A DNA stretch of 39,362 nucleotides, from NCBI GenBank assembly GCA_036489315.1, contig DASXFZ010000064.1:104585-143946 (forward strand). The letters are read 5' to 3'. This DNA is from Candidatus Cybelea sp. (lineage in GTDB: Bacteria; Vulcanimicrobiota; Vulcanimicrobiia; Vulcanimicrobiales; Vulcanimicrobiaceae). The position numbers were made by a program, and so were the translations under genes. Below are positions 16,445 through 23,154 of this stretch, piece after piece; positions within the stretch are counted from its first letter, which is position 1; every line of letters starts with the position of its first letter. The notes beneath the pieces are model-generated. The model saw only the letters and a list, made by a program, of their open reading frames with translations, was not told where the DNA came from and made no database searches.

Positions 16445-17023
16445 TTAGGTGGCCGGCGCTACCGGGAGGGCCGAGGCGTGCGAACGCAGACGCAGTGAGA
16501 ACGCGATCATCATGATGCCGAAAATGATCGCATAGGCGCCGATCAGCCAAATGATCGCGAGCGCGCCCGCGAGTGGCCGCCAGAGCATCAAGACGCCGAA
16601 AGCGATCGACGCGAGGCCGCCGAGAATTAGCCAGAACTCATTGCTGATGTGCTTGCGCAGCTGAAAGGCCGCTACGATCTCCAGAACTCCGGTGATGAAT
16701 GCCCACGCCGCAATCGTGAGATAGAGCGCGAACAACGTAATGCCGATGTCGTAAAAGGTGATCGCCGCGATCAATATTCCGACGACCCCTTCGATCAACA
16801 TTGGCCACCAGCGCGGCTGATGCTGCTCGGCCGCGCGAATCGTTGCGTAAATCGCAAAGACTCCGTCGATCAGCGCGTAGGCGCCGAAAAGAATTCCGAT
16901 CGCGAGAATCGTCGCGCCGGGCCATAAGAACGCTAAAAGACCGAAGATAATTGCCGCGATTCCGCGGATCAGCAGCACCCACCAATTGCGTGCTACGACG
17001 TCGACTAAACCTTTTGCTAGCAT
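16445..17023 (-). CDS. HdeD/DUF308-family membrane protein
   Basis: This 192-residue protein has six predicted membrane helices arranged as three hairpins. The repeated pattern is typical of HdeD-like proteins: [23 protein letters not shown], then [19 protein letters not shown], then [22 protein letters not shown]. Each repeat begins with W/F-x-L...G and ends in a proline-containing turn. HdeD is linked to acid resistance in enterobacteria, but most members have no known function. ATG 17023 is the best start, giving [15 protein letters not shown]. It lies 4 nt after the secreted-protein gene and 5 nt before mnmG, so it is in the same operon. Confidence 0.85.
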   Translation of the reverse strand: MLAKGLVDVVARNWWVLLIRGIAAIIFGLLAFLWPGATILAIGILFGAYALIDGVFAIYATIRAAEQHQPRWWPMLIEGVVGILIAAITFYDIGITLFALYLTIAAWAFITGVLEIVAAFQLRKHISNEFWLILGGLASIAFGVLMLWRPLAGALAIIWLIGAYAIIFGIMMIAFSLRLRSHASALPVAPAT

Positions 17024-17027
17024 TGCG

Positions 17028-17396
17028 TTACTCGAGCTCTTTGCCGTTGGCAAGAAGAACGCGCTGCACCGTGCAGAGCTTGGGCTGCGGACCATCCCAA
17101 ACTTCGCCGACCAGCGCGTCGGTTAGATTGTGATTGATTTGAGCGCCCTGGGAAAACGAACCGCGATCGGCCAGCACGTACGTGTGCTTGCGATAGCGCA
17201 GTTTGAAATCCACTTCGGTGGCGGGCGATGCGTGCGTATTGTAATAGACGACGTTGACACCATTGGTGTGGCCGCCGTTGGAGTTGACGACACAGCTGCC
17301 GATCGTGATGCCGAGGTTCGATACGACCTTGGCCGAAACGACGCACGGCGACAAGAGTGCCCCCAGCGTAAAGCCCAAGAGGAAAAGGCGTCGCAT
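17028..17396 (-). CDS. Small secreted protein, function unknown
   Basis: This 122-residue protein has a clear Sec signal peptide: RR, then LFLLGFTLGALLSPCVV, then a likely cleavage after VSA near residue 22. The mature part is about 100 residues, rich in beta-forming and polar residues (NGVNVVYYNTHASPATEVDF). It has two cysteines, in GSCVV and PKLCTV, that could form a disulfide in the periplasm. An AAGGAGAG sits about 7 nt before the ATG, the clearest ribosome site in this operon. It lies between mnmE and the HdeD-like gene. I do not recognise a family. Confidence 0.78.
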   Translation of the reverse strand: MRRLFLLGFTLGALLSPCVVSAKVVSNLGITIGSCVVNSNGGHTNGVNVVYYNTHASPATEVDFKLRYRKHTYVLADRGSFSQGAQINHNLTDALVGEVWDGPQPKLCTVQRVLLANGKELE

Positions 17397-17424
17397 ATGG
17401 TTTCTCTCCTTCTTGATTAGCGTG

Positions 17425-18780
17425 TTATTTCCCGATGCAAAAGCGGGAGAAGATACCGGCGATTATTTCTTCGGCAGCCACCGGCTCGCTTACATGCCCA
17501 AGCGCTGAAAATGCACGTGCGAGCTCCGTCGCGGCGAAATCGACTGGTTCGCCCGCAGCGAGCGATTCGAGAGCCTGGCGCAGCGCGGCGAGCGCGTCGT
17601 TGACGGCCTCGAACTCGTGCAGCGCCGCTAAATGTGGACGCGTCGCGTCGAAACTCGCTCCGCGCCAACCCGCCTGCGCGATCGCGTCGCGCAAGGCTTG
17701 GAGCGTCGCCGGTTCGCGGACGCTTCCGGCGACGGCTTCCGGAAGTCGGCGCGCAAGGGCCGCGTCGGCCCCCAGATCGGCCTTGTTGAGGTAGAGAATG
17801 CGAGTCTTTTCCGACGTGCGTTCGAGGAGCCGATCGGCGTCGGGGCCCGAAGGCTGGGAGCCGTCAAGCACGACCAAAGCGATGTCGGCCGCCTCGAGGG
17901 CCGCCTGAGATCGGGCGATTCCGGAGGCCTCCAGGCGGTCGGCATGGCTGCGGATTCCGGCGGTATCGATTAACCGGACGGGGACGCCGTCGACGGCGAG
18001 GACCTCCTCAATCGTGTCGCGGGTCGTTCCGGGGATCTCCGAGACGATCGCCCGCTGCGTGCCCAGCAGGGCATTGAGCAGCGAAGATTTGCCGGCATTC
18101 GGGGGCCCCACGATCGCCACCGCTAGGCCCTCCCGCAGAACGCGCCCCGCCTCACCATCCAGTCTCAGGCGCTCGAGCCGCTCGTAAAGCGGCGCGATCC
18201 GCTGCGCGAGGGCGGCGCGATTCGGTTCGGGGACCTCGTCGGGAAAATCGATCGCTCCCTCGAGCTCTTCGACGACTGCCCGCAGCCCGGCGCGAGTTTC
18301 CCGGACCTCGCCGCCGACGCCGCTCTCGAGATTTGCCAGCGCTGCGCGGGCGGCGCGCCGCGTCTGGGCGTCGATGAGATCGGCGACCGCGGCCGCTTCG
18401 TGCAGCCCTAGCTTGCCATTGAAAAAAGCGCGGCGCGTGAACTCCCCGGGCTGGGCGAGACGGGCCCCGCCACCGAGCAGGGCGCGAACGACTTCCCGCA
18501 CGACCACCGGAGACCCGTGAGTCTGCAGCTCGAGCAGGTCCTCGCCCGTGTAGCTGTGCGGCGCCGGAAAAAGCAGCGCCAGGCCGTGGTCGAGCGGTTC
18601 GCCGCTTTCATCCAGCAGCGTCGCTCGAGTGGCGATCCGCGGCCGAAACGGGGACTTGGTACGCACGAAGCGCTTTGCCAGCCGGTCCACGGCCGGCCCG
18701 CTGATGCGGACGATGCTGACGGCGCCGGTTCCGGGCGGCGTCGCAACGGCGACGATCGTCTCGTCAGGTACCGTCGTCAG
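17425..18780 (-). CDS. mnmE: tRNA modification GTPase MnmE (apparent CTG start)
   Basis: MnmE is the folate-binding GTPase that, with MnmG, modifies U34 of tRNAs. Reading from CTG 18780 gives 451 residues, the usual length. The N-terminal TrmE domain begins TTVPDETIVAVATPPGTGAV, then IVRISG, matching the family's start. The G domain has GPPNAGKSS (residues 225-233), the switch motif EIPGTTRDT and the G3 motif DTAG. The protein ends in the invariant FCIGK. The first ATG/GTG/TTG in frame is GTG 18690, which would delete 30 conserved residues including the ATPPG and RISG motifs. The CTG shares bases with the jag stop (CTGA), the same coupling used at many junctions here. Confidence 0.9.
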   Translation of the reverse strand: MTTVPDETIVAVATPPGTGAVSIVRISGPAVDRLAKRFVRTKSPFRPRIATRATLLDESGEPLDHGLALLFPAPHSYTGEDLLELQTHGSPVVVREVVRALLGGGARLAQPGEFTRRAFFNGKLGLHEAAAVADLIDAQTRRAARAALANLESGVGGEVRETRAGLRAVVEELEGAIDFPDEVPEPNRAALAQRIAPLYERLERLRLDGEAGRVLREGLAVAIVGPPNAGKSSLLNALLGTQRAIVSEIPGTTRDTIEEVLAVDGVPVRLIDTAGIRSHADRLEASGIARSQAALEAADIALVVLDGSQPSGPDADRLLERTSEKTRILYLNKADLGADAALARRLPEAVAGSVREPATLQALRDAIAQAGWRGASFDATRPHLAALHEFEAVNDALAALRQALESLAAGEPVDFAATELARAFSALGHVSEPVAAEEIIAGIFSRFCIGK

Positions 18781-19382
18781 CGAGGAAAAATTACGACGCG
18801 CCGTTCCGGCTCTTCGCCTTCCGATTCCGTGCGGACGAGCTCCGAATCGGCGAGCGCCAGATGAACGATCTTTCGCTCGGAGGGCAGCATCGGCTCGAGC
18901 TTCTGCGGCGCTTTCTCACGCACGCATCGCTCGAGGGTCGCCAGCGCAAGGCTTTTGAGCTGCTCGGCGCGATGCGCGCGGTAGCCTTCGGCGTCGATCG
19001 TATAGTAGTGCCGATTGTTGCGCACGCCGGCATTGAAGGCGTTGTTGAAGACGAGGTTGAGGGCTTCGAGGGTGTTGCCGTGGCGCCCGATGAGCATCCC
19101 GAGGTGCGGCCCCGCGACCTCCAAATACTCGCCTTCGGGGCGGGAAATGTAATAAATCTCGGTCGGGCCGCCGCCCATTCGCTCCAAGATTTCACGCAAG
19201 AGCTCTCCCGCGGGCTTCGCCTCGTCCGGCAGCTCGGCGGCCTGGCGCGCCGGAGGACCGCTGCGCCGGGTATCGCGCCGCCGCGTACCGCCGCCGCGGC
19301 CGCCGCCCGACTTTCCGCCGATAGTGCGGTCCCGAACGTCGGCGGGCTGCTCCTCGAACTCGAAATCGTCTTCGTACAACAT
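18777..19382 (-). CDS. jag: RNA-binding protein Jag/KhpB (KH and R3H domains)
   Basis: Jag-type proteins bind RNA and affect cell elongation; they are usually encoded next to yidC. The protein is 201 residues. An acidic N terminus (MLYEDDFEFEEQP) leads to a glycine/arginine-rich linker, then a type II KH domain with LIGRHGNTLEALNLVFNNAF (the GxxG loop is GRHG). The C-terminal R3H domain contains LEPMLPSERKIVHLALADS. The typical Jag_N domain is absent and replaced by the short acidic region. ATG 19382 is chosen; upstream residues in frame are shadow of yidC. Its TGA stop overlaps the mnmE CTG. Confidence 0.92.
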   Translation of the reverse strand: MLYEDDFEFEEQPADVRDRTIGGKSGGGRGGGTRRRDTRRSGPPARQAAELPDEAKPAGELLREILERMGGGPTEIYYISRPEGEYLEVAGPHLGMLIGRHGNTLEALNLVFNNAFNAGVRNNRHYYTIDAEGYRAHRAEQLKSLALATLERCVREKAPQKLEPMLPSERKIVHLALADSELVRTESEGEEPERRVVIFPR

Positions 19383-19404
19383 GATTGGTGCTTTCTTACG
19401 AGCC

Positions 19405-20286
19405 TTATTTGTTCTTACGCTTCGACCGCGAGGAACGCGCCGAGCGTTGCGGATTGGATTTTGCGACACCGTTGCCGCTCGAGATCGCCTTCGCACCGTT
19501 CTCTTTCGGCTTGCCCGCATCGGCTCCGACGCTTTCGGTAATCGGGTGCTCGCTGTCGATGAGCGCGAGTGGTTGATGGTAGCGCCGCAGTAAGAAAAAC
19601 TGCTGTCCCATCGTTAGGATATTGTAAGAGAACCAGTACAGGACCATCGCCGATGGCCAGTGATAGCGCCAGCCGAAAAAGCCGAGCATCACCGGAGATA
19701 TCCAGGCCATGGTGCGCTGCATCTGTGCCTGCTGAGGATCGGTCGCCGGCTGGCTGACGTAGCGGATGCTGAAATACATCGAGGCCGCGTAAAACAGAAT
19801 CAAAATGAGATCGGGAACCGCGAGGCTCGCGGCAAAGACCGGCGTTCCGAAGATCGCCGGGGCGCTCGCCCCTTTGGTAAAGGCGCTGCCGATCCAGAGC
19901 CAATTCTGATTTGCGAAGAGACCTTTGTGATTGAGCACGACGTAGTAGACGCTGATGATCACCGGGTACTGGACCAGCATCGGCCAGCAGCCTGCGAGCG
20001 GGTTCACGCCGTGCTCTTTGTAGAGCGCCATCGTCTCTTGCTGCTGCTTCTGACGATCGTCTTTGTACCGTTCCTGCACGCGTTTGAGCAGCGGCGCGAT
20101 CTTCTGCATCTTGATGAACGCTTTGAACTGCGCGGTATTGAGCGGCCAGAAAACCAGGCGAATCAGCGCCGCCAGGATGATCAGGCTCCAGCCGAGGTTG
20201 CCCACCGGCTTGTCGATCGCCATCACGACCCCAGAGAGAAAATTGACGATGGGATCGAGCCACGACGCCGCGAGAAGAAGGTGCAC
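19405..20286 (-). CDS. yidC: Membrane protein insertase YidC, short form
   Basis: YidC inserts and folds inner-membrane proteins, alone or with SecYEG. This is a 293-residue form with about five membrane helices: a first helix near residue 10-25, NLGWSLIILAALIRLVFWPL containing the conserved groove arginine (R42), the helical hairpin of charged residues 55-95, and three more helices to LYWFSYNILTMGQQFFLL. It lacks the large periplasmic P1 domain found in proteobacterial YidC. The C-terminal tail is strongly basic (RSARSSRSKRKNK), probably for ribosome contact. GTG 20286 lies 3 nt after the yidD stop. Confidence 0.93.
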   Translation of the reverse strand: MHLLLAASWLDPIVNFLSGVVMAIDKPVGNLGWSLIILAALIRLVFWPLNTAQFKAFIKMQKIAPLLKRVQERYKDDRQKQQQETMALYKEHGVNPLAGCWPMLVQYPVIISVYYVVLNHKGLFANQNWLWIGSAFTKGASAPAIFGTPVFAASLAVPDLILILFYAASMYFSIRYVSQPATDPQQAQMQRTMAWISPVMLGFFGWRYHWPSAMVLYWFSYNILTMGQQFFLLRRYHQPLALIDSEHPITESVGADAGKPKENGAKAISSGNGVAKSNPQRSARSSRSKRKNK

Positions 20287-20289
20287 GCG

Positions 20290-20520
20290 TTACCTCGGCT
20301 CTGCGCCCGGGACGAAGTCGACCCCGCCCGGATTCCAGGGGTGGCAGCGGCCTAGCCGCCGGGCGGCCAGCCACGCACCACGCAAAACTCCGTGCTCGCG
20401 GATCGCGACCAGCGCGTACTGCGAGCAGCTCGGATAGAAGCGGCAGGCGGGCGGCAGCAGCGGCGAGATAACCAGCTGATAGCCGCGAATGAGCCCCAGA
20501 GCGACGCTTCTCACGGGCAC
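20290..20520 (-). CDS. yidD: Membrane protein insertion efficiency factor YidD
   Basis: This is a small protein of about 76 residues that assists YidC-dependent insertion at the cytoplasmic face of the membrane. The signature is [20 protein letters not shown] then [12 protein letters not shown], with the conserved cysteines and CSxYA motif, followed by [18 protein letters not shown] 20520 or GTG 20514 are both possible starts; neither has a clear ribosome site. The gene begins 2 nt after the rnpA stop, so reinitiation is likely. The longer open frame upstream is shadow of rnpA. Confidence 0.9.
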   Translation of the reverse strand: MPVRSVALGLIRGYQLVISPLLPPACRFYPSCSQYALVAIREHGVLRGAWLAARRLGRCHPWNPGGVDFVPGAEPR

Positions 20521-20522
20521 TT

Positions 20523-20846
20523 CTACGCCGGATCCAGGGCTGAAGTTACTTCGCCCTTCAAATCGGCGAAGCTGGCACGCACGGCCGAGGGGCGCGGCAC
20601 CAGGAGCAGGCGCATCGGCCCGCACGACGGGAGCGCCTCGCGGACGATCGCCGACAAACGTCGACGCAGTTTGTTGCGCACCACGGCCTTTCCGATCGCT
20701 TTGCTTACCGTGATGCCCACAAGCGAAGTATCGTCCGCGAGCGAATCACTGCGGTAGATGGTGAGACTCTTGGTCGAAACGCGGCGTCCCGCCCGACGCA
20801 GCCGTGCAAAATCCGCCTGACGGCGAAGACTCGCCAACCGCTGCAT
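20523..20846 (-). CDS. rnpA: Ribonuclease P protein component
   Basis: RnpA binds RNase P RNA and helps process the 5' ends of tRNAs. The 107-residue protein shows the family's basic helix [22 protein letters not shown], with the RNR-like motif as RNKLRRR, preceded by LVGITVSK. The N-terminal [16 protein letters not shown] segment also fits. Its ATG overlaps the rpmH TGA by one base (TGATG). This is the conserved rpmH-rnpA-yidD-yidC order. I did not see the RNase P RNA gene in the window. Confidence 0.94.
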   Translation of the reverse strand: MQRLASLRRQADFARLRRAGRRVSTKSLTIYRSDSLADDTSLVGITVSKAIGKAVVRNKLRRRLSAIVREALPSCGPMRLLLVPRPSAVRASFADLKGEVTSALDPA

Positions 20847-20980
20847 CAGACGGTGAGGCGATGGCGTCCCTTCTTCCGGCGGCGTGCGAGCACTCTGCGG
20901 CCCGCCTTGGTGCTCATGCGTTCCAGGAATCCGTGCACGCGCTTACGCCGGCGATTGTGCGGCTGATACGTCCGCTTCAT
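20846..20980 (-). CDS. rpmH: 50S ribosomal protein L34
   Basis: This is a very short gene of 44 codons. The protein begins [20 protein letters not shown] and continues [20 protein letters not shown] to the end RLTV. This is a full-length bacterial L34 with the conserved KRTYQP, HGF and [13 protein letters not shown] segments. An AAGGGA lies about 5 nt before the ATG. It is the first gene of the long minus-strand operon, with a good -10 box about 57 bp upstream. Confidence 0.97.
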   Translation of the reverse strand: MKRTYQPHNRRRKRVHGFLERMSTKAGRRVLARRRKKGRHRLTV

Positions 20981-21140
20981 AACGTCCCTTCGGTGATCGA
21001 GTAATGCCCCACACCCTTTGTGGCAGACAGCCCCTGATTATATCCGCCGCGCCGAGTCAGCGCAAGCGCGGCGGCACCGCAGTGAGGGGGACCACTCCCC
21101 GACGCTGCCGTAACTTGCTGAAGTTTTGAGCCCCTCTAGT
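20981..21140. other. Divergent rpmH/fabF intergenic region (160 bp)
   Basis: This is the only place where the two long gene trains face away from each other. It holds the rpmH promoter (given separately) and a small inverted repeat CCACA-CCCTT-TGTGG at 21009-21023, which would fall in the rpmH leader. No TTATCCACA-type DnaA box is visible, and dnaA is not adjacent. I see no convincing separate promoter for fabF. Confidence 0.5.
21037..21065 (-). promoter_or_regulatory. Candidate promoter of the rpmH operon
   Basis: On the minus strand a perfect TATAAT (21042-21037) is preceded by TTGCGC (21065-21060) with a 17-bp spacer. The -10 matches the housekeeping sigma consensus and the -35 matches its first three bases. 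Transcription would start near 21030, leaving a leader of about 50 nt before rpmH. Confidence 0.55.
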
Positions 21141-22400
21141 ATGCAGCCGCCTGCCCGTCGACGAGTCGTCGTGACGGGGCTCGGGGCGGTGACCCCCGTC
21201 GGCAACACCCGCGAAGACTTCTGGAGGCGCCTGATTTCGGGAGAATCCGGAATCGCGCCGATCACGGCGTTTGACGCGAGCGACTTCATAACGCGCTTCG
21301 CCGGCGAGGTAAAGGACTGGTACCCCGAACAGCTGATCGGGCGTAAAGAGGCGCGGCGAATGGATCGTTTTACGCAGTTCGCCTTCGTGGCGGCGCGCGA
21401 GGCGATCGCCGATGCGAAGCTTCCCGACGACCCGGAGTTCAAAGCGCGTGTCGGCGGCGTGATCGGAACCGGCATCGGGGGGATCATCACCTTTTGGCTC
21501 AACTCCGAAAAAGCCAACGAGAACGGAACGTGGTCGAAGGTCACGCCCTTCTTCATTCCGATGCTCATGGCTAATGCGGCGCCGGCGCACATCTCGATGG
21601 CCTACGGATACCAAGGGCCGTTCTTTGCCGCCGCGAGCGCCTGCGCGAGCGGTAACGACGCGATCGTCACCGCGTACAACGCCATCGTCTACGGCGATGC
21701 CATCGCGATGATCACCGGCGGCAGCGAGGCGACGGTCTCGCCGCTGGCCATCGGCGGCTTCTGCTCGATGCGCGCGATGTCGACGCGCAACGATGATCCG
21801 GCTAAAGCCAGCCGCCCCTTCGATCGTGAGCGAGACGGATTCGTGCTGGGCGAGGGGGCGGGCATTCTCGTGCTCGAGGAGTACGAACACGCGCGTGCAC
21901 GCGGCGCCTCCATCTACTGCGAGGTGCTCGGCTACGGTCAGTCCGCCGACGCCTACGACTTGGTCGCGCCCGATCCTGAGGGCAACGGCGTCCGACTTGC
22001 GCTCACGCGAGCTTTTGCCGGCGCGAACGTCGGCCCGGAGGACGTCGATTACATCAACGCTCACGGCACCTCGACGCCGATGGGCGATCCCGCGGAGTCG
22101 AAGGCGATCGAGCGGACGTTTGGCGAGCACGCTACCCGCATCGGCGTAAGTTCGACCAAGTCGATGCATGGCCACGCGCTCGGCGCCGCCGGAGGGATCG
22201 AGGGGGTCGCGACGGCCCTCGCCGTCTACAACGACCTCATGCCGCCGACGATCAATTACGAGTTTCCGGATCCCGACTGCACGCTCGACTACGTCCCCAA
22301 CGTCGCGCGCAGCGCGCCAATTCGCGTCGCGCTCTCGAACTCGTTCGGATTCGGCGGTCACAACAGCGTGATCGTCTTCGGTAAGGTTCGCCCCGGCTAA
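21141..22400 (+). CDS. fabF: 3-oxoacyl-[acyl-carrier-protein] synthase II
   Basis: FabF condenses malonyl-ACP with acyl-ACP in fatty-acid elongation. The 419-residue thiolase-fold protein starts RRRVVVTGLGAVTPVGN. It has the catalytic cysteine C168 in AASACASGNDA, H308 in INAHGTSTPMGD, and K340/H345 in STKSMHGHALGAAGG, where the usual threonine of SMTGH is histidine. The C terminus SNSFGFGGHNSVIVF is intact. ATG 21141 is chosen; a TTG 15 nt upstream is an alternative, and neither has a strong ribosome site. No acpP lies before rnc, although acpP-fabF-rnc is the common order elsewhere. Confidence 0.94.
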   Translation: MQPPARRRVVVTGLGAVTPVGNTREDFWRRLISGESGIAPITAFDASDFITRFAGEVKDWYPEQLIGRKEARRMDRFTQFAFVAAREAIADAKLPDDPEFKARVGGVIGTGIGGIITFWLNSEKANENGTWSKVTPFFIPMLMANAAPAHISMAYGYQGPFFAAASACASGNDAIVTAYNAIVYGDAIAMITGGSEATVSPLAIGGFCSMRAMSTRNDDPAKASRPFDRERDGFVLGEGAGILVLEEYEHARARGASIYCEVLGYGQSADAYDLVAPDPEGNGVRLALTRAFAGANVGPEDVDYINAHGTSTPMGDPAESKAIERTFGEHATRIGVSSTKSMHGHALGAAGGIEGVATALAVYNDLMPPTINYEFPDPDCTLDYVPNVARSAPIRVALSNSFGFGGHNSVIVFGKVRPG

Positions 22401-22431
22401 GGCCGCGCCGTGCGTTCGATGAGGAGCCCAC

Positions 22432-23154
22432 GTGAGTGGTGAGGCGTACCGGCGAAGGTTACGCGCGCTGCTGCGAGTCGCCGGTGTGCGCCAACTGCGC
22501 GACCTGAGCCTCTTTGAGGGCGCGTTCGTGCACCAGAGCCACGCGAAAGAGCGCGGCGGCAGCTCGAACGACCGGATGGAGTTTCTCGGCGATTCGGTTC
22601 TCGGATGCATCGCCGCCGGTTGGCTCTTCGAGCGCTTTCCGGAGGAGCCTGAAGGTCTCTTGACCCTGCGCAAAGCGGCGATCGTCAACGATGCCCAGCT
22701 CGCGCGCACCGCCAGGCGGCTCGGATTCTCCGATCTCGCGCTGCTCGGAGCGGGGATGCGCGCGGCCGGCGGGAGCGAGAACACCTCGGTACTGGCCGAC
22801 GCGTTCGAAGCCTTTGTGGGAGCGCTCTTTCTGCGCTTCGGTTTGGAAAAGGCGCGCGCTTTCGTCGTCGCGTCGCACATCGAAGCGCTGGATCACTCGC
22901 CCGACGCGCTTCTCGATTCCAAGACGCGTCTGCAGCACTACGCACAGGAGCATCTCGCCGGAACGCCCATCTATCGCGAGACCAGCCGCGGCACTCCGCA
23001 GTGTCCGGCTTTCAACTCGAAGGTAACGGTGAACGGAAAAGTCTTGGGCAAAGGTCGGGGGCCGTCGAAAAAAGCCGCGCAGCAGGAGGCTGCGAAGGCG
23101 GCGCTGCTCACACTGACGATCGGCGACCAACAGGGCGTCGCGGCAAGCACGTGA
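22432..23154 (+). CDS. rnc: Ribonuclease III
   Basis: RNase III cleaves double-stranded RNA, including rRNA precursors. The 240-residue protein has the catalytic signature NDRMEFLGDSVLG (E50, D54) and the second acidic pair in LADAFEAFVGALF (D123, E126). A C-terminal double-stranded-RNA-binding domain runs from about residue 163, with TRLQHYAQEHLAGTPIYRET, then the KGRGPSKKAAQQEAAKAAL helix. GTG 22432 follows a GAGGAG at about 6 nt. The stop overlaps the smc start as GTGA. Confidence 0.95.
   Translation: MSGEAYRRRLRALLRVAGVRQLRDLSLFEGAFVHQSHAKERGGSSNDRMEFLGDSVLGCIAAGWLFERFPEEPEGLLTLRKAAIVNDAQLARTARRLGFSDLALLGAGMRAAGGSENTSVLADAFEAFVGALFLRFGLEKARAFVVASHIEALDHSPDALLDSKTRLQHYAQEHLAGTPIYRETSRGTPQCPAFNSKVTVNGKVLGKGRGPSKKAAQQEAAKAALLTLTIGDQQGVAAST

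Noticed and set aside
20981-21140. Replication origin between rpmH and fabF
   Set aside because: No DnaA-box series or AT-rich unwinding stretch visible in 160 bp, and dnaA is absent.
21057-22880. 607-residue antisense frame over fabF and the start of rnc
   Set aside because: No family motif, no ribosome site, and both fabF and rnc are intact on the other strand; it is a high-GC shadow.
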